A stretch of DNA of 64,000 bases from assembly GCF_000209165.1 (NCBI RefSeq), contig NC_009042.1:496001-560000 (forward strand), written 5' to 3'. The notes under the pieces are model-generated. The model did no database searches, was not told where the DNA came from, and saw only the letters and a list, made by a program, of their open reading frames with translations. This stretch comes from Scheffersomyces stipitis CBS 6054. Its lineage: Eukaryota; Ascomycota; Pichiomycetes; Serinales; Debaryomycetaceae. Shown here one piece after another: positions 56,593 through 64,000 of the stretch (positions within the stretch are counted from its first letter, which is position 1; each line of letters starts with the position of its first letter). The translations under genes and the position numbers were made by a program.

Positions 56593-59500
56593 CTAGTTTT
56601 TGGCCTTTTCGTGCACAATGTGCAAGATCTGCTGGAGCATCTCCTTCTTGTTGTCGCTAACACCTCCGAACAATGCCTCGTATTTGCCTGGATCCTGATG
56701 GATCATGGTTTGCAAGTTGTCAGCAATTACCTGGAAAACGTTGATTTCGTCGATAGGAGTTTGCTTCAATGCTTCCAATTCGGCTTCGTCTGCCTCCAAT
56801 TCGTCTTCATAGTAAGCAGCATTGTATTCGTCATCTTCTTCTTCATTACCAGCATTACCAAAAGGTTTCAGGCTTTCTTTTTGCAAGATATCGTTTTTGG
56901 CCTTGATGGCTGATGGCAAGGTGGAAATGTTGTCTACCATTAAATCAACGGTTTCGCCAATAAGATCTTCGGGAATCAAGGTCAAAGCCTGGCTTCTGAT
57001 GATGGAAATACTGGCCAAAATCTGCAACTTGCATCCATATACACTTTGGAAGTCACTTGAGTGCTTGATCCATAACTGGAACAAGGCTGGCGTGAATCCC
57101 TTTTCGTTCAAGAATTGAATGGTCGTGACTGGGTCTACGTAGAATGCAGCAAAGAAAACTCTCAAAATTGACAAGTGGTGCAACATATAGCCATCGAAAG
57201 CATCCTGGCTCTCCAATGAACTGAAGGTTTCGAAAATCTCAGGTAAAAACTGAGGCAAGATTGGCACGAATCTCGTGTTCAAAGCCAAGATGGTCAACTC
57301 CATAATTTCAAAAGTAGAGTGAGCAAATACGGGATCCAAGCTGTCGCTCTTCAAGAGCTTGAAACAAACTGAAAGTAATTGCTGGATTTGAGGACTCTCC
57401 ACAGTGATTACAGGTTGAGTAAAGCCATGGTTAATAATACCTTCGAAGAACGGCTGGAAACTGTCGAAGTACTCGTGTGCATATGTATCAAATGAATCAA
57501 TGACAACCTGGTAAATGTTCCACATGACAGGAGAAACGTTACGAGAGCTGAAAATCAATGATTCGAGAATCTCGATGGTTTCACACAAAAAGGAAACTTG
57601 TGCATTCTCGAGAATAAAGATAATCATTTCCAGTAATACTCCTTCCAAGGCTACAGACACTTCAGGAGAAGTACCCATGGCAATCACCAACGAAGTTAAG
57701 GTACCCAATACACCTGCTGCTTTGTATTCCTTGTCCACGTCTACGTTGTTATAGTCAGCAGACTGTTGTTCCATCAACTCGGATACCGTTCTGAGGAACT
57801 GTTCCATCAACTTTCTGGCCAACTCTGTTGCATATGGTTCCAAGTTCTTAGCGAACTTTTCGACAAATGTTTCCATTACGCTTGTCAAAATGTCACTCTC
57901 GAACTTCTTAGACATCTCCAATAAGGTCCCCATTAACTGAGGAGCCTGTTCTCCTACATGTTCAGCTACGGTGTCTTCTTCTACCAAAGTGCACAAGGCA
58001 TCCACAGCGGTAAGCTGAATGGGAAACTGGTCTTCCTTCTGGAAACAGTTGACCACGCCCTGGAAAATGTCTCTCAACACTTCTTGGTCCTTGTAATTGT
58101 GTCTAAACATGGCCAAAGTGTCACAGGCTCTAGCTGTCAACCAAGGAGTCGAAGCAATAACAGGTTCGGCCAACTCGGGGTAGATGAATGTATGTAACAC
58201 CTTATCTACTTGTCCGTGGACTGGCGAGTTCTTGTTGTCTAACTTATGGGAAAGAGTAGATAATACTCTGAATGCACCTTCAGTCTCCTTGGCCACGTCT
58301 ACATTGCCACGATCGCCGGCTCTACGGTTGAAGATATCATTTACGATGGCTAACACGGTGTTTATGCTGGCAGTAAACCGCTTGACAGACAAACGATAGA
58401 TGAAGTTGATGGAGGCCACATCTGCCGTGTTGCTTTCTCGGTTGGTATCAAAGAATCTTCTGATGTACTCGTCAGAATCGTCTTCGTATAACTCTATGGT
58501 TTCTTCTGTTGCATTCAATGTGGGCAATATAACGTGCTTGATGATAGCATCGATCTTGTCATTGATCAAGTTCCAGGCTGGCGTGTCTACAATCTGTTCC
58601 AAGAACGAAATGATATGGTACAAAGAAGATTCACTCAACCAGATTTGTTTGGTGGACCACTCTTCGATGATCTTCCAAAACGCGTTCAAGATGACTGGAA
58701 CAAAGTTCTCCAAAAAAGCTGTAGCAAACTGGTTGTTAGTTTTATCTTTCGTTGTGATACCTCCACCATGACGACTCAACAAACGGTGCAAGTTTCCGAA
58801 ACACCACTTCACAGCTTTAATCCTAGGGTTCTGGTTTCTAAGCTCAATTGAGTCCTCGTTCAACACAGATGCTGGCAATGGCTTGTTGATGATCATGATG
58901 TGGATCTGACACCAGTTGCCCAAATTTTCCGTGTTCAAGAAGTACGATGGTAAAGATGAGAAAGTGGTAAACTTGAAGATCTTCACTATCAAGTACGTCA
59001 TCTCGTCAGCAGTAGCTGAGTCGCTGTTTATCAAATTGTGAATAAGAGTTTGCAATTGTGGGAATACTTCATTGGCTACATCTTCCAACACTGGATTAGA
59101 AGAATTTGCATGTTCAAAGCTAGACCATCTGTAGTTTTTAGTGTATTCGTACAAGCAGATCAAGCCAACGTACACGTGGTCGATATTGGACAGGTCGTTC
59201 AACAAGTTCTTGATGATAGCAAGTATTTCATCCCATTTTTCCGAACTCAAGATATTGTGCAAGGCTGTAGACAATTGCAATTTGAGCTGGGTGTTCTTGT
59301 AGGTCTTTATCAAAGTCTGGATCAATTTCTCCTTGATCTGAGGCTTTTCGTTGTCTCTGATAGTCAACGGACTGGGAGCCTTGTTTTCCGGAGTCAACCA
59401 ATAGGTCATGACTCTGTTTTTGAAGAGGATGGCTGCTGAAATCTGGATGCCCAATTGGGCCTCGGGGTCTGTAATGAGCTCTAGCAAGTAGGCTGTGAAG

Positions 59501-59607
59501 CCAGGTTGCTGTTCATAGACGTTCAACTGTCTTTCGCTCAGTTTACGGGTGTGGAAGTCTGCATCCAATGTGCCGGCCAAAGCCTTGAGTAAACTGGGTT
59601 TGTCCAT
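56593..59607 (-). CDS. SXM1: Importin-7/8-type karyopherin, probably Sxm1
   Basis: The 1,004-residue product is a HEAT-repeat karyopherin that would carry ribosomal and other proteins into the nucleus with Ran-GTP. The N-terminal importin-beta block contains RQLNVYEQQPGFTAYLLELI and AAILFKNRVMTYW. Central EDDSDEYIRRFFD is the importin-7/8/Nmd5/Sxm1 family signature (EDPxEYIR). NVDVDKEYKAAGVL and late ALNTRFVPILPQFLP follow, then an acidic loop, EEEDDEYNAAYYEDELEADEAELE, near 935-958. Sxm1 and Nmd5 are paralogues; I favour Sxm1 because of PGFTAYLL and the STADVAS/INFIY block, but Nmd5 is possible. Confidence 0.85.
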   Translation of the reverse strand: MDKPSLLKALAGTLDADFHTRKLSERQLNVYEQQPGFTAYLLELITDPEAQLGIQISAAILFKNRVMTYWLTPENKAPSPLTIRDNEKPQIKEKLIQTLIKTYKNTQLKLQLSTALHNILSSEKWDEILAIIKNLLNDLSNIDHVYVGLICLYEYTKNYRWSSFEHANSSNPVLEDVANEVFPQLQTLIHNLINSDSATADEMTYLIVKIFKFTTFSSLPSYFLNTENLGNWCQIHIMIINKPLPASVLNEDSIELRNQNPRIKAVKWCFGNLHRLLSRHGGGITTKDKTNNQFATAFLENFVPVILNAFWKIIEEWSTKQIWLSESSLYHIISFLEQIVDTPAWNLINDKIDAIIKHVILPTLNATEETIELYEDDSDEYIRRFFDTNRESNTADVASINFIYRLSVKRFTASINTVLAIVNDIFNRRAGDRGNVDVAKETEGAFRVLSTLSHKLDNKNSPVHGQVDKVLHTFIYPELAEPVIASTPWLTARACDTLAMFRHNYKDQEVLRDIFQGVVNCFQKEDQFPIQLTAVDALCTLVEEDTVAEHVGEQAPQLMGTLLEMSKKFESDILTSVMETFVEKFAKNLEPYATELARKLMEQFLRTVSELMEQQSADYNNVDVDKEYKAAGVLGTLTSLVIAMGTSPEVSVALEGVLLEMIIFILENAQVSFLCETIEILESLIFSSRNVSPVMWNIYQVVIDSFDTYAHEYFDSFQPFFEGIINHGFTQPVITVESPQIQQLLSVCFKLLKSDSLDPVFAHSTFEIMELTILALNTRFVPILPQFLPEIFETFSSLESQDAFDGYMLHHLSILRVFFAAFYVDPVTTIQFLNEKGFTPALFQLWIKHSSDFQSVYGCKLQILASISIIRSQALTLIPEDLIGETVDLMVDNISTLPSAIKAKNDILQKESLKPFGNAGNEEEDDEYNAAYYEDELEADEAELEALKQTPIDEINVFQVIADNLQTMIHQDPGKYEALFGGVSDNKKEMLQQILHIVHEKAKN

Positions 59608-60613
59608 AGTGAAATTATGCTATAGCTGTATAGTGCTGAATATGAATGAAAAATTGGTGATTTTTCAGCGAAGTGCTAGCGATTTCGGATATAGATTTGA
59701 TGAGAGCCGAACGACTGATAATAGCAAGATCAATCTCAGTGTGTAAGAGTATACAAAGATAGCAACAGAAGCCGAGATAATAGTAATCCTAAAAGTCTGT
59801 TATACTGCTATAGTGATATTCTAAGAATTTTTCAGATTCTAAGCTTAGTGAATTTTTCAGTGATTCAGTGCGTACTGTGAAAAATTAGGAAATGAGAACT
59901 GGTTGAAAATTTTTGTGGTTGTCTATATGTAGGAAATATCAGTGGAATGGGCCATAGTTAAGCAAAGGGAAGGTGATTTATTGGTCGGATGAAGTAGGAA
60001 GTCTCGGGTCACGATATTGTAGACAGTGGAGACAAAATGAGGCAGCGGTAAACTAATTCCTGTTTTCTTTTGCATGTAGAGCCAATCAGATCATTTCTGT
60101 GAGTGTTATCTATGATTTACCAGCTATCTGTGAGAATCTTAACTATGCAGAAGTATATATGTAGATAATTGTCAAGAGAATATAAAGAGAGTGAAGAAGA
60201 GGGAATTGTGGACAATTACATGAAGGTCTGTATTAGTGTCGTCCAAAATTCTTGTAATATTCTCTTGAATGAAGTCGTCAGTCTTGAATCTCTGTTCATT
60301 TCGTCCTTATCATAGGCTGCGAAAAAGAAAGCTTTACTTCCTATAAACTTCAATTGTCACAGTTAACTTTGGTTCAGGATCAAAACTTCTATATTTTTCT
60401 CTATATTTATATTTCTTTCTTCTGTACGTCACAACATACATTCTCCTCTTCTTTAGCCCATTCTCTAAGACGATTCCCATCTTTCCGTATTCTTCGTCAT
60501 CTTCCTCTTCTTTGGCATCTCAGTCGTGCAGGCTCATTTCGCATCTCGAAATCTTTCATATATTTCTGTTTCTAGTCTCTACTATCAATATATTTCTTTC
60601 TACACCCTCCAAC
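59608..60613. promoter_or_regulatory. Divergent SXM1/RRP7 intergenic region
   Basis: This region is rich in TGAAAAATT or its complement: 59647-59655, 59826-59834, 59851-59859 and 59878-59886, with GATTTTTCA at 59659. TGAAAAATT is the RRPE core of ribosome-biogenesis promoters, fitting RRP7. CCATAGTTAAG lies at 59952-59962, CTTAACTATG at 60138-60147 and GGCTGCGAAAAA at 60315-60326. No other gene is seen; the RRP7 frame is open to a TTG at 60512. Confidence 0.6.
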
Positions 60614-61489
60614 ATGGTTCTCGCTACTGAGATCAAGGGCTACAACGTGTTGCCTGTGCTGTTGCCGAAGGCTCAGACCACCCATTATATATATTTTAAG
60701 AAGCACGAGACTAGATCTACCGATAACCAGAAGAATAGCAGTGGAAGATCCATCTTCTTATGCAACCTACCCATTGGAACAACCACGTCCACACTCAAGA
60801 AATTCTTTCAGGAAGTCGCTATCGGTGCCACTATCGAAACTTTTGTTGCAAGTTTGTTAAATGACTGCCCTGAGGACGTGTGGATCAATTTGACGAAACT
60901 CACATCTGATCTTGAGTTCAATCCCGACTTGCAATCGGCCAGAAACACCAACGATGAGGCTGCCAGATTGCCCAAAAACTGTGGTGTAGTAACTTTTGTA
61001 GATAAACTGGCCTTCCAACTTGCTTACACTGCCATCAGGAAGTTGTCTGCAGCCAGAACTGTATCTTCATGGCCGTTTTCAACCTACGATTCCAAGTACT
61101 TTTTAAACCACTACAAGTCACAGATTCTTGATGCCGAAGCTTTGTCTGATGCGGTGTCACAGGCCCTTGTAGACTTTGATAGAGCCGAACAGGAGTCTCG
61201 TGATAACTTGCAGCAGCAAACACAGTTGGTAGACGAAGACGGATTTACTTTGGTTGTAGGCTCTCATAGAAAAACAAAGGCTGGGATCATGGGCAAACAG
61301 AAGCTTGCCGCCACCGTTGAGTTGGACAAGGCCAATACCAAGTTGAAAAAGAAGGAAAAGGAAGATTTCTACCGTTTCCAGTTAAGACAGAGAAAAAAGG
61401 ACGAAATGAACGAGTTACTCCAGAAGTTCAAGTTGGACCAGGAAAAGGTCCGTTTGATGAGAGAAAAGAAGAGATTCAGACCCTATTAG
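60614..61489 (+). CDS. RRP7: Ribosomal RNA processing protein 7
   Basis: Rrp7 belongs to the small-subunit processome UTP-C/CURI complex and acts in 18S rRNA maturation in the nucleolus. The 291-residue product (S. cerevisiae: 297) begins MVLATEIKGYNVLPVLLPK. The N-terminal RRM-like fold contains SIFLCNLPIGTTTSTLKKFF and LTSDLEF. The C-terminal Rrp7 domain is the strongest match: VDEDGFTLVVGSHRK, KKEKEDFYRFQLRQRKKDEMNELLQKFKLDQEKV, ending KKRFRPY. Upstream in-frame sequence lacks an ATG. The RRPE-rich promoter suits its role. Confidence 0.96.
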   Translation: MVLATEIKGYNVLPVLLPKAQTTHYIYFKKHETRSTDNQKNSSGRSIFLCNLPIGTTTSTLKKFFQEVAIGATIETFVASLLNDCPEDVWINLTKLTSDLEFNPDLQSARNTNDEAARLPKNCGVVTFVDKLAFQLAYTAIRKLSAARTVSSWPFSTYDSKYFLNHYKSQILDAEALSDAVSQALVDFDRAEQESRDNLQQQTQLVDEDGFTLVVGSHRKTKAGIMGKQKLAATVELDKANTKLKKKEKEDFYRFQLRQRKKDEMNELLQKFKLDQEKVRLMREKKRFRPY

Positions 61490-61765
61490 ACTATTTATAA
61501 GCATTTGGCCAGAAAACGGCCATCATCATAGAAATTTTGTATCATAGAATGTACTACGAATAAAGAGAAGTGTAGAAAAGAGCAACTAAGCGAAGGTGTT
61601 GTATGTAGGTTCAGGTGGAAGTAAGATAATCCTAAATCAATTTTATGCTCTTAGGTATAGAATATTGACCAAATAGGCATTACCGTTTCATTGTAAGAGT
61701 ATTGGTTTCCTTTTGAATGAAAACGAATATTTCATATCGGTAGAGAGCTAGCCATAAAAACCATT

Positions 61766-62650
61766 ATGTCAAACGACAATGAAGAAAGGTATTTATCCAC
61801 GATCAAGTCTATTCAAGACAGCTACATCTCCAAGTCGTTTCCTGAAGTGGTCCCGGACAATTTGGAGATACTCTCCACCATCAGATACGATCCCAGTTTA
61901 ACTAAAAACGCACCAGCCAGTTCTGACCAAATACGTAAGAGTAATTTCTTTCTCTTTGAAGAACATGTTCAAAGAACACAGTTCACCTTGCAATATTTCC
62001 AGTTGCAATTTTACGGAAACACCGACTTAGCCTTTGAATTCACTGCCGATAACTTCTTTAATTATTTAGTAAGTGCATTCAGTCAATCAGGAAAGTCATT
62101 GGCTGAGCCGTATAAAGTAAGATGTTTGTTCCATTTGAACTCAGACCTTGTAGTAGAACTTCATCCCACACCAGTACGAGAGAATTTACTAGATGGAATA
62201 TTGACTCCATCTCTACCTGAGACAGACGACTTGCCTGAGTTTGCCGAGAACAAGACCTGGGACGTCTATATCGACTCGAAACCAACGTTGATTTCACCTT
62301 TCACTTCATTCAAAACGACTACCAGGAGCCATTACTCTGATTCTAGAGCTCGTGCTCTTCCTGGACTCAGACCTGAGGCTGAAGAGGTAATCTTGTTCAA
62401 TCCCCAGAACAACTTGATGGAGGGTTCCATCACCAATGTAGCAGTAAAACGTAAATCAGATGGAAAGTGGATCACTCCGCAATTGAGTTCTGGTTGCTTG
62501 TGCGGAGTTATGAGACACTTTCTCTTGCGCAAAAACTACTTAGAGGAGGAAACGATTTCGATGGACCAGATCGAAATAGGTTCGGAGGTTTTATTGTTCA
62601 ATGCCATTATGGGGGTAGTCAAGGGTCGTATAGTGGGCCGTGCCAGTTGA
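61766..62650 (+). CDS. ABZ2: Aminodeoxychorismate lyase
   Basis: Abz2 converts 4-amino-4-deoxychorismate to p-aminobenzoate, a folate precursor; it has the class IV PLP-dependent aminotransferase fold. The 294-residue product has diverged N-terminal sequence and a clear C-terminal half: EVILFNPQNNLMEGSITNVAV (the class IV EG-S-NhF-type motif), WITPQLSSGCLCGVMRHFLL and the end of the fold, IEIGSEVLLFNAIMGVVKGRIV. The catalytic lysine is not certain from sequence alone. The 276-base gap after RRP7 holds its promoter, including GGAATAC-free AT-rich DNA without known sites. It converges with SER2, 98 bases apart. Confidence 0.88.
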   Translation: MSNDNEERYLSTIKSIQDSYISKSFPEVVPDNLEILSTIRYDPSLTKNAPASSDQIRKSNFFLFEEHVQRTQFTLQYFQLQFYGNTDLAFEFTADNFFNYLVSAFSQSGKSLAEPYKVRCLFHLNSDLVVELHPTPVRENLLDGILTPSLPETDDLPEFAENKTWDVYIDSKPTLISPFTSFKTTTRSHYSDSRARALPGLRPEAEEVILFNPQNNLMEGSITNVAVKRKSDGKWITPQLSSGCLCGVMRHFLLRKNYLEEETISMDQIEIGSEVLLFNAIMGVVKGRIVGRAS

Positions 62651-62748
62651 AGTGGAAGAAGATACATGTTTAGATATTTGTAAAGAGCTCTATAACTATT
62701 AATGATTTTCTATTTATGATTCAAAATTAAAGATACTTCAATGGTCAT

Positions 62749-63669
62749 CTAGTTGACCAACTCCTTGATCTCAGCTTCAGTATAGCCTAATATGTACAAG
62801 ATATCCAATAATGAGTCCGAATTCAAACACGAAGGGGCCAACTGTTGCACCTTTGGCTTGGCATTCCAGGCTACACCAAAGCCAGCAACAGACATCATCT
62901 TCAAGTCATTGGCACCGTCACCTACAGCGACCGCATCCTGGGGATCTATGCCATGGTTCTTGGCGATTTTAAGAAGGAGCTCAGCCTTCATTTCGCCATT
63001 GACAATTGGGCCGGTGGTAGTACCGTCTAACTCCAACTTCTCGTTGGTTCCAAGAACATTGGCATAGGCATAGTCCAAACCCAAGTGAAGCTTCACATGT
63101 TCAGCCAAAGGAATGAAGCCCCCAGAACAGACACCCATGACCACATTAAGTTTCTTTAACGCAAGACAGAGTTCTTTGGCTCCATTGGTTACTTCGATCT
63201 TGTGTTTCAACTCTTCCCAGATAGACGTAGCATCGATTCCCTTGAGCAACAGCACTCTTTCAGCCAATGAAGCATTGAAATCAAGTTCGCCATTCATGGC
63301 TCTTTCTGTTATTTCTGCTACTTTATCTTCAATGTTAGCATAGGCTGCGATCAACTCGATGACTTCCTGGTAGATGAGAGTTGAATCCATATCGAAGATG
63401 AACAACTTCTTGGATTTTCTTGTGGATTGTTTCTGGAAAACCAAATCATAGTGATTAGAATTGTTCAACAACTCATTTTTCACAGCCAGTTGGAGTTCTT
63501 CTGGTTTGGCAGATTGGAAATAGAAGTCTACAGCTCTGGTGGATAGATCCTGAGAGGTGAATTTTCCAACTTTCAAGACATCGGTCAACAACGTCTTTAC
63601 GGCTGTCAAATCTTCTGCAGATAACTCACAGCCGTGTGCTATCACTGTAAGAGCGTATTCCTCGGACAT
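62749..63669 (-). CDS. SER2: Phosphoserine phosphatase
   Basis: Ser2 catalyses the last step of serine synthesis from 3-phosphoglycerate. The 306-residue product (S. cerevisiae: 309) is a HAD hydrolase: nucleophile motif FIFDMDSTLI with Asp93 and Asp95, motif II VCSGGF, and motif IV VAVGDGANDLKMM. The N-terminus MSEEYALTVIAHG resembles the regulatory part. Upstream, TGACTCA and TGACTCTGTGCAC (63757-63779) sit about 90-110 bp from the ATG, consistent with Gcn4-type amino-acid control. The gene is intact. Confidence 0.96.
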   Translation of the reverse strand: MSEEYALTVIAHGCELSAEDLTAVKTLLTDVLKVGKFTSQDLSTRAVDFYFQSAKPEELQLAVKNELLNNSNHYDLVFQKQSTRKSKKLFIFDMDSTLIYQEVIELIAAYANIEDKVAEITERAMNGELDFNASLAERVLLLKGIDATSIWEELKHKIEVTNGAKELCLALKKLNVVMGVCSGGFIPLAEHVKLHLGLDYAYANVLGTNEKLELDGTTTGPIVNGEMKAELLLKIAKNHGIDPQDAVAVGDGANDLKMMSVAGFGVAWNAKPKVQQLAPSCLNSDSLLDILYILGYTEAEIKELVN

Positions 63670-63756
63670 TCAGATGTTGGTTAAGTTTTGGGTGTTCTGA
63701 AGCAACCAGTGAGATACACACATAGCTAATTTTTCAGATTTACTCTTGGTAAACGT

Positions 63757-63779
63757 TGACTCAGTGTGACTCTGTGCAC
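63757..63779. promoter_or_regulatory. Tandem TGACTC module before SER2
   Basis: TGACTCA at 63757-63763 is a consensus Gcn4 site, and TGACTCTGTGCAC at 63767-63779 repeats the core 10 bases on. The 13-mer is identical to 4548-4560 before ADE8. Both genes lie in amino-acid or purine pathways. Confidence 0.65.
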
Positions 63780-63941
63780 CCCAGAAAAATAAGCGATGGG
63801 ACAAAAGAGAGCACAGAGAGGAACCAGCCAACCTCTTGAGGATGTAAAATGAAGTCGGCACATCTAGAAGACGTGTCCTGACATAAATGACGGGAATAAG
63901 CACTTCCTGTTTAAGAAAAATGTTCATCAGCTACTTAAAAT

Positions 63942-63966
63942 AGCGGGAAATCAAGTTGTTCCCGCT
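63942..63966. repeat. 8-bp inverted repeat
   Basis: AGCGGGAA (63942-63949) and TTCCCGCT (63959-63966) are exact inverted repeats with a 9-base spacer. They are GC-rich against AT-rich flanks and probably a paired protein site. Confidence 0.4.
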
Positions 63967-64000
63967 TTCTGAAGCTCGTTCGCAATTAGTGAAAAATTGA

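Larger units (their letters stand above)
63670..64000. promoter_or_regulatory. SER2 upstream region at window edge
   Basis: TGACTCA (63757-63763) and TGACTCTGTGCAC (63767-63779) form the likely Gcn4 module. GACGTGTC lies near 63874. An 8-bp inverted repeat, AGCGGGAA (63942-63949) and TTCCCGCT (63959-63966), lies near the edge. The gene to the right is cut off; nothing coding is visible. Confidence 0.55.

Overview
The window looks like a nuclear chromosome segment of a budding yeast, most likely a CUG-Ser clade species close to Scheffersomyces (Pichia) stipitis. The evidence is a compact layout of almost entirely intronless genes, close protein similarity to Saccharomyces/Candida core genes, TTG-dominated leucine usage, and CTG codons that are rare and can fall where Leu is not expected (for example HPT1 codon 180). 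Species assignment is inference. I support 29 protein-coding genes, one with a spliced start. I found no tRNA, rRNA, CRISPR array, intact transposon or centromere-like element.

Layout. 0.7-7 kb: EFT2 (4-base first exon plus a 372-base intron), ADE8, IDH2. 8.7-21 kb: SMP3, RPT3, SHE9, a bacterial-type PI-PLC, an MFS sugar-porter-like gene, LIG4. 21-23.4 kb: the longest gene-poor stretch, upstream of an SKG3/CAF120 gene. 26-28.3 kb: a small hypothetical gene and RNR2, sharing a promoter rich in ACGCGT and ACACGTC. 28.8-44.7 kb: TSR3, OXP1, VRL1, SGT2, an ABHD11/Imo32/Eat1-like hydrolase, NCB2, YOS1 (minus strand) and BUB2. 44.8-50 kb: MUD2/U2AF and LHS1. 51.7-63.7 kb: HPT1, an MCT-like transporter, UFD1, an importin (SXM1), RRP7, ABZ2, SER2.

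The genes are mostly unrelated housekeeping functions: translation, purine and serine metabolism, TCA cycle, proteasome and ERAD, GPI anchors, ER folding, ribosome biogenesis, nuclear import, DNA repair, mitotic checkpoint. There is no operon-like system, and I do not see a new multi-gene system. The unusual content is regulatory. It includes a palindromic TGACTC/CACGTG module before ADE8, half of which recurs as an identical 13-mer before SER2; a recurring intergenic motif CCATAGTTAA that also forms a 15-bp tandem array; a recurring TTTCGCAGC motif; dense ACACGTC/ACGCGT sites before RNR2; and clusters of TGAAAAATT.

Coordinates use the first ATG that fits the family. Several reading frames extend further upstream only through non-ATG codons, and those extensions were trimmed.
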